DNA from: Halorubrum sp. 48-1-W
GTDB lineage: Archaea > Halobacteriota > Halobacteria > Halobacteriales > Haloferacaceae
Length of the DNA: 40,606 nt
NCBI RefSeq assembly: GCF_003287355.1
Contig: NZ_QMIM01000039.1
Span: 1 to 40,606, forward strand
Direction: 5' to 3'
The position numbers were made by a program, and so were the translations under genes. Below are positions 30,973 through 38,659 of the stretch, one piece after another (the first letter of the stretch is position 1; every line of letters starts with the position of its first letter). The notes beneath the pieces are model-generated. The model was not told the DNA's origin. It did not search any database and saw only the letters and a list, made by a program, of their open reading frames with translations.

Positions 30973-32352
30973 ATGGCAACGGTGTATGCGGTCGCGTCGG
31001 CGAAGGGTGGCGTCGGGAAGACCACCACGACCGCGGCGATAGCGACGGTCCTCGCGGAAACGGGTGCCGACGTCGTCGCCATCGACGCCGACGTGGGCAT
31101 GGCGAACCTCGCCGACGCGCTGGGGATGGTCCCCGGCGAGACGACGATCCACGACGTGCTCGCCGGGCGCGCGGACCCGGACGAGGCCGTCCACGACGGT
31201 CCCGCCGGGCTGCGGGTCGTCCCGGGGGACCCGGACCTCGACGCGTACGCTGCCGCCGATCCCACCGAACTCGCCGGGGTCGTCGAGGCGTTCGCGGACG
31301 CCGAGTACGTGTTCCTCGATTCGGGCGCGGGGCTCTCACACGACTCGACGCTTCCCGTCGGGCTGGCCGACGAGACGCTCCTCGTCTCCACGCCCGACCG
31401 GAGCGCGCTCGGCGACACGGAGAAGACCCGACAGCTCGCGGAGCGGATCGGCGGCACCGTCGCGGGCGCGGCGATCACCCGCGTCGGCGGCGCCGAGGAC
31501 GAATCCGACGGTCCGGGCGAGGTCGACGGGACGGCGGAGCCGGACGACCCGGCCGTCGACATCGTCGACGAGATACTCGCGACGACGGTGCTCGCGCGGA
31601 TCCCCGAGGACCCGACGGTGGCTCGGGCGACCACAGCCGGAGAGCCCCTGACGACCTTCGATCCGGAGGCTCCGGCGAGCCGGGCGTACCGCGAACTGGC
31701 CCGGACCCTGACGGGGTTCGACGTCCCGGAACCGAACGCGACGGGGACGCGATCGGACCCGGACGCGGAGACGGAAGGCGATGCGGAACCCGACGCGGAG
31801 ACGGAAGGCGATGCGGAACCCGACGCGGAAGTCGATGCGGAACCGGACGCGGAGACCGAAGGAGACGCCGGAGATTCCGAGGCCACTGAAGGTGCGGAAG
31901 ATATCGAAGACGCCGAAGACGTCGAGGACGCCGAAGATGCCGAATGCGCCGGCGACGAGGGGGCCGAACTGATCGAGGAGGCGGAGCCGGGCCCCGACGC
32001 CGACGGGAACGTCGAGCCGGACGTGGACGACGCGGGGGATGCTGGCGGCGACGACGTGGAGACTGCCGACGACGGGACGGGTACCGACGGCCCGAAGGAC
32101 GCCGACGGCGACGAGGACCTCGCGGGGAGCATTCCGTTCCGCGACGACGACACCGGAACGACGGATGCCGACGACACCGGAACGACGGATGCCGACGACA
32201 CCGGAACGATGGACACCGCGCTCACTGGCGCGAGCGACGATGACCGGGAGGGAAGCGACGGAGAGGACGACGAGGACGAGGGAGACGGAGGGGACGGCGA
32301 GGACGACGACGGCAAAAAGGGCGGGTTCTTCAGCCGGCTGTTCGGCCGCTGA
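30973..32352 (+). CDS. MinD/ParA-type ATPase with long acidic C-terminal tail (MinD4-like)
   Basis: A 459-residue protein. Residues 1-250 form a MinD-type P-loop ATPase with the deviant Walker A Lys-Gly-Gly-Val-Gly-Lys-Thr-Thr near the N-terminus, then Ile-Asp-Ala-Asp-Val-Gly-Met-Ala-Asn-Leu. The tail (about 250-445) is almost only Asp, Glu, Gly, Thr and Ala and has in-frame DNA repeats at 31762-31821 and 32146-32217. It ends Lys-Lys-Gly-Gly-Phe-Phe-Ser-Arg-Leu-Phe-Gly-Arg, a basic hydrophobic tip that could bind membrane. Haloferax MinD4, which positions motility and chemosensory clusters at poles, also has a long tail and, as I recall, lies near the atp genes; orthology is inferred. Confidence 0.88.
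   Translation: MATVYAVASAKGGVGKTTTTAAIATVLAETGADVVAIDADVGMANLADALGMVPGETTIHDVLAGRADPDEAVHDGPAGLRVVPGDPDLDAYAAADPTELAGVVEAFADAEYVFLDSGAGLSHDSTLPVGLADETLLVSTPDRSALGDTEKTRQLAERIGGTVAGAAITRVGGAEDESDGPGEVDGTAEPDDPAVDIVDEILATTVLARIPEDPTVARATTAGEPLTTFDPEAPASRAYRELARTLTGFDVPEPNATGTRSDPDAETEGDAEPDAETEGDAEPDAEVDAEPDAETEGDAGDSEATEGAEDIEDAEDVEDAEDAECAGDEGAELIEEAEPGPDADGNVEPDVDDAGDAGGDDVETADDGTGTDGPKDADGDEDLAGSIPFRDDDTGTTDADDTGTTDADDTGTMDTALTGASDDDREGSDGEDDEDEGDGGDGEDDDGKKGGFFSRLFGR
31762..31845 (+). repeat. 30-nt in-frame repeat (x2 plus a divergent copy) in the MinD tail
   Basis: A 30-nt unit beginning GACGCGGAGACGGAAGGCGA is exact at 31762-31791 and 31792-31821; a shorter related copy runs to 31845. 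It encodes Asp-Ala-Glu-Thr-Glu-Gly-Asp-Ala-Glu-Pro. Confidence 0.9.
32146..32217 (+). repeat. 24-nt in-frame repeat x3 in the MinD tail
   Basis: A unit beginning GACGACACCGGAACGACGGA repeats at 32146-32169, 32170-32193 and 32194-32217, encoding Asp-Asp-Thr-Gly-Thr-Thr-Asp-Ala; the last copy has diverged slightly. Confidence 0.9.
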
Positions 32353-32378
32353 CGGCCGGTCGACCGCGCCGCGGTCGC

Positions 32379-33350
32379 CTACGCTTCCGAGGGGGCTTCC
32401 GCGCGGTCGCGGATCAGCTCGCGGAGCGCCTCGGGGTCGCTGACGTCCTCGATCTCCTCACAGGAGACGAGCGCGGTACCGTCGACGGACTCCCGGTCCT
32501 CGGACTCCTCGGTGAAGTACACCGACCGGGTGTGGGCGACCTCGCCGATGGAGGACATGATCCGCGCGCGCTTCTTCGCAGCCGGGGTGAACGCCGAGTG
32601 GCCGGTGAGCAACCGCATCACGGGGTCGTCGTCGTCCTCGGAGACGGCCTTGAACGGCGCGCGGGCGGTGGGATGGACGGTGAATCCCGCGGTCGTGAGC
32701 ACGTGAACGACGTGCTCGTCGTCCGGGTCCGCGTCGGGCGCGGACGGGGTCGGGTCCGCGTCGCGGACGCCGTCGGCCCCCTCCAGGACGTCCACGGGGC
32801 TGGAGAACGGCTCGTCGAACAGCTCTTCGAGCTGGATCGCGACCTCGATGGAGGCGTTCATCCCGTCCTCGTACTTCGAGACGGTCCGCCGGGAGACGCC
32901 GAGTTCCGTCGCGAGCCGGCCGAGCGACCAGCCGCGTTCCTCGCGTTCGTCCGCCAGGAGGTCGCCGTCGAGACTGACGTAGAGCCCGCCGGGGGCCGCG
33001 TAGATGAGCGGGGGCATCCCCTCGATGAACAGCTCGTAGGCGGTGTCCGGGTTGATCACCGGCACGCCGTGTCTGAAGTAGACGACGCCCGGCTTCAGCT
33101 CCTCGTCGCGGGTCCGGATCCCGATCACCATCGGCGTGGCGTCGAGGTACTCGCCGAGCCGCCGCATCTCCGCGCCGGTCGCCGCATCGAGCGCGTCGAC
33201 GTTGCCGAGGATCTTCAAAAGCAGGAGGTCCTCGCCGCGCCGGATGGCCACGTCGAAGCTCTTGGGCCGGACCGCACACCGGTCGCTGACGAGGAACCCC
33301 GCGTCCTCCAGCATCGCGGTGACGTTCTCGATCAGCGCAGTCCGGGACAT
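32379..33350 (-). CDS. XRE-type helix-turn-helix transcriptional regulator (archaeal family)
   Basis: A 323-residue regulator from the ATG at 33350. The N-terminal domain (1-120) has Lys-Ser-Phe-Asp-Val-Ala-Ile-Arg-Arg and Leu-Leu-Leu-Leu-Lys-Ile-Leu, resembling the nuclease-fold-like domain of an archaeal putative HTH regulator family. A Cro/XRE helix-turn-helix follows (about 130-180, with [13 protein letters not shown]). After an acidic linker, the C-terminal domain (about 205-323) has no motif I recognise. It is divergent from tiaS with back-to-back TATA-like boxes; targets are unknown. Confidence 0.85.
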   Translation of the reverse strand: MSRTALIENVTAMLEDAGFLVSDRCAVRPKSFDVAIRRGEDLLLLKILGNVDALDAATGAEMRRLGEYLDATPMVIGIRTRDEELKPGVVYFRHGVPVINPDTAYELFIEGMPPLIYAAPGGLYVSLDGDLLADEREERGWSLGRLATELGVSRRTVSKYEDGMNASIEVAIQLEELFDEPFSSPVDVLEGADGVRDADPTPSAPDADPDDEHVVHVLTTAGFTVHPTARAPFKAVSEDDDDPVMRLLTGHSAFTPAAKKRARIMSSIGEVAHTRSVYFTEESEDRESVDGTALVSCEEIEDVSDPEALRELIRDRAEAPSEA

Positions 33351-33373
33351 ACTCGAGATAAGCGGCTCGGAAC

Positions 33374-33381
33374 ATATATAC
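33374..33381 (-). promoter_or_regulatory. TATA-like box for the XRE regulator gene
   Basis: The minus strand reads GTATATATG in the context ACGTATATATGTT, about 24 nt before the ATG at 33350, fitting leaderless transcription. Confidence 0.6.
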
Positions 33382-33449
33382 GTTGTGTCGACCGGGTTCG
33401 TCGATACCCGCGCCACCTTGCGTTTTTCCGACATCCGGCGGACGGTACG

Positions 33450-33457
33450 ATTATATA
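33450..33457 (+). promoter_or_regulatory. TATA-like box upstream of tiaS
   Basis: ATTATATA lies about 75 nt before the tiaS ATG, implying a leader of about 50 nt, longer than most genes here. The box is nearly symmetrical, so its direction is uncertain. Confidence 0.4.
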
Positions 33458-33531
33458 GGAGTTCTCGCCGGTTTGACCGGGGGACGATCGACGGTCGAAA
33501 CCGGCTTGTTCGCCGACGCGAAACTCCGGCC

Positions 33532-34971
33532 ATGCCGATCGTCGCCGTCGACGACACCGACTCACGGGACCGCGGCATGTGTACGACCTACGTCGGCGTC
33601 CGGCTCGGCGAGCGGCTCGAGGCAGCGGGCGGGCGGGTGTCGCGTCGGCTACTCGTGCGGCTCAATCCCGCGGTGAAACACAAGACGCGGGGGAACGCCG
33701 CGGTCGCGCTCCACGTCGCGGGCGTCGACGCCGACGCGACGTTCCGGCTCGCGGCCGAGACCGTCCGGGAGTTCGCCGCCGCCGACGACCCGCGGACCTC
33801 CCCGGGCGTCGTGGTGGCCGACATCGACGTTGGCGGTCGAGACATCGACGAAGGAGACGGCGACCCGTTCGTCGACGCCTCGGAACGGCTCCCCGACGAC
33901 GTGGGGGCGTTCGCCCGCCGAGCGCTCCGCGAACGGCTGGGGCTCGCGGAGGCCGAAGCGATCGCGGACCGCCACGGCTTCCGCCACGCCAGCTTCGGCG
34001 TCGGCGGCGCGGACGGCGAGGGGACGCCGGGTCGCGGGCGGATCGGCGCGCTCGCCGCGATCGGCGCCCCCGCCGTCCACGACGAGTGGACGTTCGAGCG
34101 GATCTCCTACCGCGAGCTGGACCGGTGTGGAACCCCCCGCGAGGTCGACGCCGAGAGCGTCTTCGCGGCCGCGAACGCGGGATATCCGACCGTCTGGGAC
34201 ACGGTCGACCGCGGGACCGGCGAGGTCGTCTGCGTCCCGAACGCGCCGGGGCCGATCCTCCACGGGATCCGCGGCGACGACGCTGCCGCCTGTCGGCGGG
34301 TCGCGGAGGCGATCGGGAGCGAACCCGTCGAGCGCGCTGCGACGTTCCTGACGAACCAGGGGACCGACGCCCACCTCGCGGACGGGACCCTCGGCGACCT
34401 CCGCGACGGCGCTGGCTATCGCGTGACGGGCGTCGTCGCGGACGAGCCGGAGACGAAGCGGGGCGGACACGTCCACGTCCCGGTAGCCGACACAGCAGAC
34501 CACGACGTGACGGACGCCGACCCGGACGTGACGGACGCCGACCCGGACGTGACGGACGCCGACCCGGCCCTCAGGGCCGTCGCGTTCGCGCCGACCGGCC
34601 GGTTCCGTGATCGCGTGCGCGCGCTCCGCCCGGGCGACCGCGTGACGCTGTGTGGCGAACACGAGGTCCGCGAGGGGGAACCGGCGCCGAAAGGGACCCT
34701 GAAACTCGAGAAGTTCGCGGTCCGCGACCTCGTGCGAACCGAGCCGACGACGCCGACCTGTCCCGAGTGCGGGCGAACGATGTCGTCGGCGGGACAGGGC
34801 CAGGGGTATCGCTGTCGCGACTGCGGGACGTCTGCGCCCGGAAAGGTCGAGGTGACGGTCGACCGGGACCTCGAACTCGGGTGGTACGAGGTCCCGCCGA
34901 GCGCGCGCAGACACGTCGCGAAGCCACTCGTCCGCGGCGGGTTCGACGCGCCGACCCACCCGGAGCGGTAG
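33532..34971 (+). CDS. tiaS: tRNA(Ile2) 2-agmatinylcytidine synthetase
   Basis: A 479-residue enzyme that attaches agmatine to C34 of the AUA-decoding isoleucine tRNA, an archaeal hallmark. The start at 33532 gives [17 protein letters not shown], the family opening. Further motifs include [10 protein letters not shown] and [10 protein letters not shown]. An OB-fold (about 295-395) and a C-terminal zinc ribbon (Cys-Pro-Glu-Cys and Cys-Arg-Asp-Cys) bind the tRNA. A 21-nt triple repeat inserts an acidic loop in the OB-fold, and is probably specific to this lineage. Confidence 0.95.
   Translation: MPIVAVDDTDSRDRGMCTTYVGVRLGERLEAAGGRVSRRLLVRLNPAVKHKTRGNAAVALHVAGVDADATFRLAAETVREFAAADDPRTSPGVVVADIDVGGRDIDEGDGDPFVDASERLPDDVGAFARRALRERLGLAEAEAIADRHGFRHASFGVGGADGEGTPGRGRIGALAAIGAPAVHDEWTFERISYRELDRCGTPREVDAESVFAAANAGYPTVWDTVDRGTGEVVCVPNAPGPILHGIRGDDAAACRRVAEAIGSEPVERAATFLTNQGTDAHLADGTLGDLRDGAGYRVTGVVADEPETKRGGHVHVPVADTADHDVTDADPDVTDADPDVTDADPALRAVAFAPTGRFRDRVRALRPGDRVTLCGEHEVREGEPAPKGTLKLEKFAVRDLVRTEPTTPTCPECGRTMSSAGQGQGYRCRDCGTSAPGKVEVTVDRDLELGWYEVPPSARRHVAKPLVRGGFDAPTHPER
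34507..34569 (+). repeat. 21-nt in-frame repeat x3 inside tiaS
   Basis: Units beginning GTGACGGACGCCGACCCGGA occur at 34507-34527, 34528-34548 and 34549-34569, encoding Val-Thr-Asp-Ala-Asp-Pro-Asp three times (Ala at the last position). Confidence 0.92.
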
Positions 34972-35139
34972 GGACCGGCGAGTGGGTGGTCGTCCTCGCG
35001 TTCTCGGGACGCCAACGGCCGCGATCGGCGCGTTCCGGACGTGGCTCGGGCGCCGGGGGTTCCCGAAACGGTCAGGTCGGGTCGATCCGGCGCGCACCTC
35101 GCGATCCGGCACCCCCCGATCCGCGCCGATCGGTCGCGG

Positions 35140-35171
35140 CCACGCGGGGGGTCGCGTACCCCACGCGGGGG
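35140..35171. repeat. Direct repeat CCACGCGGGGG, 21 nt apart
   Basis: Copies at 35140-35150 and 35161-35171 stand just upstream of the VOC gene's TATA-like box. This is either a 1.5-copy tandem repeat or a pair of regulator half-sites. Confidence 0.5.
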
Positions 35172-35175
35172 TGCG

Positions 35176-35181
35176 CTTAAG
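35176..35181 (+). promoter_or_regulatory. TATA-like box for the VOC gene
   Basis: CTTAAG (35176-35181) ends 25 nt before the ATG at 35207 and supports that start. Confidence 0.45.
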
Positions 35182-35206
35182 TCGTCTCGGCACGCGCGCT
35201 CGGACG

Positions 35207-35560
35207 ATGGCAGGGATCGTCTTCTACGCGACGGAGAACCACGACGCAGTCGTCGAGTTCTATCGCGAACGGCTGGGGATGGACGTGTGGCTCGAACAGC
35301 CCGACTGTACGATACTCCGTCACGGCAACCTCCTCGTCGGGTTCTGTGACCGGGACCGAACCGACGACTGCGGGATCGTGACGGTCGTCCACCCCGACCG
35401 CGAGGGCGTCGACGACGCCCACGACCGCCTCGACGACGCGGTCCGCGAGGAGCCACACGAGAGCGAAAAGTACGGCATCTACCAGTTCTTCGCCACGGAC
35501 CCCGACGGCCGGACCGTCGAGTGCCAGGCGTTCCTCGACGACGACGTTGAGATGCCGTAA
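35207..35560 (+). CDS. VOC (glyoxalase-type) family protein
   Basis: A 117-residue protein of the vicinal-oxygen-chelate superfamily. The pattern begins Phe-Tyr-Ala-Thr-Glu-Asn and Phe-Tyr-Arg-Glu-Arg-Leu-Gly-Met, has Gly-Phe-Cys-Asp-Arg in the middle, and ends Phe-Phe-Ala-Thr-Asp-Pro-Asp-Gly-Arg-Thr-Val-Glu, the common closing motif with its likely metal-ligand Glu. It is a single two-module domain that would dimerise. The substrate cannot be predicted; members include lyases, dioxygenases and resistance proteins. The 3' end faces a hairpin cluster and a convergent gene. Confidence 0.88.
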   Translation: MAGIVFYATENHDAVVEFYRERLGMDVWLEQPDCTILRHGNLLVGFCDRDRTDDCGIVTVVHPDREGVDDAHDRLDDAVREEPHESEKYGIYQFFATDPDGRTVECQAFLDDDVEMP

Positions 35561-35784
35561 ACGACCCCACCCTACTTCGCTCACCGCATACGCGGTTCAC
35601 TCGTTGAGGGTGTGACCAGAACGTGTCACGTTCTGGTTGCCTGCCGGACGTAGTCCGGCAATGTCGTCAGAAGCGGCGCTTCTGACTGCTAACCAGAAAT
35701 CGGAGATTTCTGGTGATGGGGTTTTAATGTGGACTCCCGGCGATCAACTGAAAACAGCGATCAATCACGAGGCGACTGCGACGG
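35561..35784. other. 224-nt spacer with a string of four hairpins
   Basis: This convergent spacer has no gene-like ORF. It holds the four hairpins listed under the structured element at 35615-35728, then a short A/T-rich stretch (GGTTTTAATG) near 35720. Confidence 0.7.
35615..35728 (+). ncRNA. Hairpin-string element, copy 1 (candidate structured RNA or DNA element)
   Basis: Four perfect inverted repeats are packed in about 100 nt: ACCAGAACGTG/CACGTTCTGGT (35615-35637, 1-nt loop), GCCGGAC/GTCCGGC (35643-35659, loop GTA), GTCAGAAGC/GCTTCTGAC (35666-35686, loop GGC) and ACCAGAAATC/GATTTCTGGT (35692-35714, loop GGA). The third and fourth are joined by TGCTA. The element ends in GATGGGGTTTTAATGTGG before ACTC. 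A related copy at 40437-40600 shares the plan but differs in stem bases with pairing kept. Whether it is transcribed is unknown; alternatives are bidirectional terminator or non-autonomous mobile element. Confidence 0.55.
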
Positions 35785-36015
35785 TCAGTCGTCGAGGTCG
35801 TGTTCCTCGCGCCAGACTCCAGCCCGCTCTTCTGCCGCATCGCGCTCGTCGAAGAGGACCCGATCGTACGCGCGGGCGTCGACGGCCTGTTCCATCACGT
35901 CGAGGCGCACGACGAACCGGCCGTCGCCGCGCTCGCGGAGCCGGACCGTGGCGTACCCGTCCGACCGTTCCCACTCCGTGATCGTCGCGTCCTCCCGCCT
36001 CAGGGACCAGGTCAT
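35785..36015 (-). CDS. Small haloarchaeal protein of unknown function
   Basis: A 76-residue charged soluble protein (Met-Thr-Trp-Ser-Leu-Arg-Arg-Glu-Asp near the start, then Glu-Trp-Glu-Arg-Ser-Asp-Gly-Tyr-Ala-Thr-Val-Arg-Leu-Arg-Glu-Arg). It looks like a family seen widely in haloarchaea (from memory, without a secure family number). The strand-rich first half and helical second half suggest a compact alpha/beta fold. The start at 36015 is the only ATG in a good position. It faces the hairpin cluster at its 3' end and lies 57 nt downstream of the zinc-ribbon gene on the same strand. Confidence 0.75.
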   Translation of the reverse strand: MTWSLRREDATITEWERSDGYATVRLRERGDGRFVVRLDVMEQAVDARAYDRVLFDERDAAEERAGVWREEHDLDD

Positions 36016-36072
36016 ACGGAAACGGGGAACGCCGCGGGCTAAAACGACGCGATCCGACCCGGGCCGGACGGC

Positions 36073-36258
36073 TCAGGCGTCGACGACGCCTTCGGGGCCG
36101 TCCGAGTACGAACAGGCGGGACAGACCGCGTAGCCGAGGGCGTCGTACGGTACCGACGTCGACCGAACCGTTTCGCCACAGTCGGGACAGCGGAACGTCG
36201 AGGGAGCGGGATCGGTCTCGCCGTCGAAGTCGAACGGCGTGGAGTGATCGGTCGCCAT
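36073..36258 (-). CDS. Small CPxCG-type zinc-ribbon protein
   Basis: A 61-residue protein with Cys24-Pro-Asp-Cys27-Gly and Cys46-Pro-Ala-Cys49, a complete four-cysteine zinc ribbon, preceded by an acidic tail. Such one-domain zinc-finger microproteins are abundant in haloarchaea and most are uncharacterised; some affect growth or biofilm formation. The ATG at 36258 has a TATA-like box (36280-36288) about 22 nt upstream. Confidence 0.85.
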   Translation of the reverse strand: MATDHSTPFDFDGETDPAPSTFRCPDCGETVRSTSVPYDALGYAVCPACSYSDGPEGVVDA

Positions 36259-36279
36259 GTCTCGTGTGAGGGGAGATAT

Positions 36280-36288
36280 CCCTATAGT
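36280..36288 (-). promoter_or_regulatory. TATA-like box for the zinc-ribbon gene
   Basis: The minus strand reads ACTATAGGG, followed by GATATCTCCC, about 22-25 nt before the ATG at 36258. An imperfect GGGAGATATCCC symmetry overlaps it. Confidence 0.45.
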
Positions 36289-36323
36289 TACGACCCGCTT
36301 GATGGGACGGTAGTCACACCCTG

Positions 36324-36331
36324 ATTTATAA
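36324..36331 (+). promoter_or_regulatory. TATA-like box for the M24 peptidase gene
   Basis: ATTTATAA ends 24 nt before the ATG at 36356; among the clearest archaeal TATA boxes in the window. It supports the ATG over an in-frame GTG at 36350. Confidence 0.65.
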
Positions 36332-36355
36332 GCTCGCGCCGGACGGAGGGTGTGT

Positions 36356-37465
36356 ATGACCGACGACGCCTACAGGGCCCGCCGCGGCCGGGCGCGAGAG
36401 CAACTCCGGGCGATCGGGGCCGACGCGCTGGTCTGTTTCCCGAGCCGGAACCTCCGGTATCTCACCGGGTTCCAGGCCGAACCGAGCGAGCGTCACTTCC
36501 TGCTCGTCGTCCCCGCCGAGGGGGAGCCGAGCCTGCTCGTTCCGGCGCTGTACGGGACCCAGCTTCGCGAGGAGACGAGCGTTGCCGACGTGCGGACCTG
36601 GGCGGACGGCGACGACCCACGAGCCGCGACCCGGGACCTCCTCGAGGCACACGGCCTCCGCGACGGACGCCTCCTCGTCGACGACGCGATGTGGGCGCGG
36701 TTCACCCAGGACCTCCGGGCGGTCGCGCCGGGCGCGGAGTGGGGACTCGCCAGCGAGGCGCTCGCGGACCTCCGGGTCCGCAAGGACGGGACGGAGCTGG
36801 CCGCGTTGCGGGCGGCGGCCGCGGCCGCGGACGCGACCGTGGACGACCTCCGAGAGCTCGGCTCCGACGCGGTCGGCATGACCGAACGCGAGCTGGCAGG
36901 GTGGATCGCCGACCGGCTGACAGCGCACGGCGGCGAGGGGACGGCCTTCGAGACGATCGTGGGCGCGGGCCCGAACGGCGCGAAACCGCACCACGGCCAC
37001 GGTGACCGGGAGGTCCGCGCCGGCGACCCGGTCGTCCTCGACTTCGGGACGCGCGTCGACGGCTATCCCTCCGACCAGACGCGGACGCTCGTGTTCGCGG
37101 GCGATCCGCCCGAGGAGTACGAGAAGGTCCACGCGGTCGTCCGGGAGGCGGGGGCGGCCGCGGTCGACGCGGTCGAGCCGGGCGTCACCGCTGCCGCCGT
37201 CGACCGGGCCGCCCGCTCGGTCATCGAGGCGGCGGGATACGGCGACGCGTTCGTCCATCGGACCGGCCACGGGGTCGGGCTCGACGTCCACGAGGAGCCG
37301 TACGTCGTGGCGGGCAACGACCGCGAACTGGAGTCCGGGATGGTCTTCTCCGTGGAGCCCGGCGTCTACCTCGACGGGCGGTTCGGCTGTCGGATCGAGG
37401 ACCTGGTGATCGTCACGACCGAGGGTGTAGAGCGGTTGAACACGACGGATCGGGGCTGGCGGTGA
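36356..37465 (+). CDS. M24 family Xaa-Pro peptidase
   Basis: A 369-residue cytosolic metallopeptidase of the pita-bread fold. The N-terminal creatinase-like domain covers about 1-135 and the M24 domain about 145-362. Metal ligands are Asp229 and Asp240 (Leu-Asp-Phe-Gly and Ser-Asp-Gln-Thr-Arg), His305 (Gly-His-Gly-Val-Gly), Glu334 (Val-Glu-Pro-Gly) and Glu348 (Arg-Ile-Glu-Asp). His212 in Pro-His-His-Gly-His is the likely extra catalytic His. Members cut after the first residue before proline (PepP or PepQ type); which one cannot be decided here. The leaderless start has a strong TATA box. Confidence 0.93.
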   Translation: MTDDAYRARRGRAREQLRAIGADALVCFPSRNLRYLTGFQAEPSERHFLLVVPAEGEPSLLVPALYGTQLREETSVADVRTWADGDDPRAATRDLLEAHGLRDGRLLVDDAMWARFTQDLRAVAPGAEWGLASEALADLRVRKDGTELAALRAAAAAADATVDDLRELGSDAVGMTERELAGWIADRLTAHGGEGTAFETIVGAGPNGAKPHHGHGDREVRAGDPVVLDFGTRVDGYPSDQTRTLVFAGDPPEEYEKVHAVVREAGAAAVDAVEPGVTAAAVDRAARSVIEAAGYGDAFVHRTGHGVGLDVHEEPYVVAGNDRELESGMVFSVEPGVYLDGRFGCRIEDLVIVTTEGVERLNTTDRGWR

Positions 37466-37740
37466 TGCGGTGACGGGAACGGAACGTGGAACCCGGGCGA
37501 CGAAAACGGAACCCGGGCGACGAAAACGGAACCCGGGCGACGAAAACGGAAGGTGGAACCCGGCACGCCGTGGTCACCGAAACCGCGACGCGTCGAGCGG
37601 GAATCGTGTGCGTGACCCCACAGGTCGGTAGAGAGGCTAAGAGATAACGACACCACCAAATAATTCCGGTATCGCTGTCACCATTCCGGACGACGGCCCG
37701 GACCGAAACCGTTACCACCGGCCGACCGGAATCGCGAGCC
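37466..37740. other. 275-nt spacer after the M24 gene
   Basis: The first third holds the 20-nt triple repeat. A short AT-richer stretch follows (about 37640-37680, with AAATAATT). No gene-like ORF or RNA gene is visible; a weak CCGTTACC box near 37710 may belong to the DUF5789 gene. Confidence 0.5.
37488..37547. repeat. 20-nt tandem repeat x3
   Basis: GGAACCCGGGCGACGAAAAC is repeated exactly at 37488-37507, 37508-37527 and 37528-37547, followed by a degenerate fragment (GGAAGGTGGAACCCGG). Each copy carries the palindrome CCCGGG. Confidence 0.95.
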
Positions 37741-38043
37741 ATGAGCGAAAGCGACGAGGAGACCGACGAAACGGAAGGGGACGCCGAACCCGCCGTCGAA
37801 CTCGGCGACGGCCCCGACGTCGCGGGCGAGCCGATCGCTCGCGTCGCCTCCCGGCTCACGTGGCCCGCGACGCGAAGCGACGTGCGCGCCCAGGAGGGCG
37901 ACGCGACCGTCCGAACCCCCGACGGCCCGACGAGCCTGGACGCCGTCCTCGAGGAGTCCGGAGTCCCGCTCTTCGAGAGCCGTGCCGAGTTCCAGCAGGC
38001 GGTCGAGGACGTGGTCGGGAGCGGCCCGGTCGCCACAGAGTAG
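37741..38043 (+). CDS. DUF5789 family haloarchaeal protein
   Basis: A 100-residue acidic protein. The N-terminal 25 residues are mostly Glu/Asp/Thr. The rest has the family pattern, as I remember it: a helix with Ala-Arg-Val-Ala-Ser-Arg-Leu-Thr-Trp-Pro, a region around Thr-Arg-Ser-Asp-Val, a Thr-Pro-Asp-Gly-Pro-Thr-Ser-Leu turn, and a final helix with Phe-Glu-Ser-Arg-Ala-Glu-Phe-Gln-Gln-Ala-Val. No function is known. The start at 37741 is plausible with a weak upstream TATA-like box. Confidence 0.75.
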   Translation: MSESDEETDETEGDAEPAVELGDGPDVAGEPIARVASRLTWPATRSDVRAQEGDATVRTPDGPTSLDAVLEESGVPLFESRAEFQQAVEDVVGSGPVATE

Positions 38044-38125
38044 GCGGGTTCGAGTAGCCACCCGACCGAGCCGGCCGGACGACTCGACACACACCCTTTT
38101 GTTCGCTCCGGTCCGACGGTGACCC

Positions 38126-38572
38126 ATGACGCTCCCGTTCGATCCGGACGACCTGGACGGCGACGACTTCGGCGAGGAACGCACGACCCTCGAGATGGAC
38201 CACGAGACGGCGATCGAGCACGTCCGCGAGGTCTGTACCGACGCCGGCTTCGGCTTCCCCGTCGAGTTCTCCCCCTCGGAGATGCTGAACGAGAAGGTCG
38301 ACGCCGACCGCGACCCCTACTACGTCCTCGGCGCGTGTAACCCCGCGGTGGCCGACCGCGCGCTCGACGCCACCGACGGCCGGATCGGCTCGCTGTTCCC
38401 GTGTAACATGGTGATAGAGCAGGTCGAACCGGGGAAACAGGCCGTTCACCACGTCTCGATCATGCGGATCGCGCGACTGCTCGGCCTCCCGAGCGACGAC
38501 GCGGAGATGGACGCGATAATCGAGGACACCGGCGAGATGGTCGGCGAGGTCTTCGAGCGGCTCGAGGACTGA
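38126..38572 (+). CDS. DUF302 domain protein
   Basis: A 148-residue soluble protein containing the DUF302 fold. Signature parts are Tyr-Tyr-Val-Leu-Gly-Ala-Cys-Asn-Pro, then Ala-Asp-Arg-Ala-Leu, and Ile-Gly-Ser-Leu-Phe-Pro-Cys-Asn-Met-Val-Ile. The two cysteines in these motifs are well conserved in the family and may be functional. Its role is unknown; some members are linked to redox or metal stress. It lies 82 nt after the DUF5789 gene on the same strand, which may mean co-transcription, though a TATA-like CTTTTG at 38098 could give its own promoter. Confidence 0.88.
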   Translation: MTLPFDPDDLDGDDFGEERTTLEMDHETAIEHVREVCTDAGFGFPVEFSPSEMLNEKVDADRDPYYVLGACNPAVADRALDATDGRIGSLFPCNMVIEQVEPGKQAVHHVSIMRIARLLGLPSDDAEMDAIIEDTGEMVGEVFERLED

Positions 38573-38659
38573 GGACCTGCGGCGGCGATACCGACAGCTC
38601 AGTGTCCGCTCGGTTCCGGGGTACCTCCGTTCGTCCTCGAGTCACCCCATATCCGGGCG

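Noticed and set aside
30483-32315. A 610-codon Ser/Pro-rich frame antisense to the MinD-type gene, continuous with atpH.
   Set aside because: Its low-complexity Ser/Pro content is the complement of the acidic MinD tail; only the last 113 codons match atpH.
35561-35784. Remnant of an insertion sequence with terminal inverted repeats.
   Set aside because: There is no transposase fragment and no target duplication was visible; the inverted repeats are a series of small local hairpins rather than one outer pair. A MITE-like origin is still possible.
37488-37547. The 20-nt triple repeat as a CRISPR fragment.
   Set aside because: The copies are directly adjacent with no spacers and there are no cas genes.
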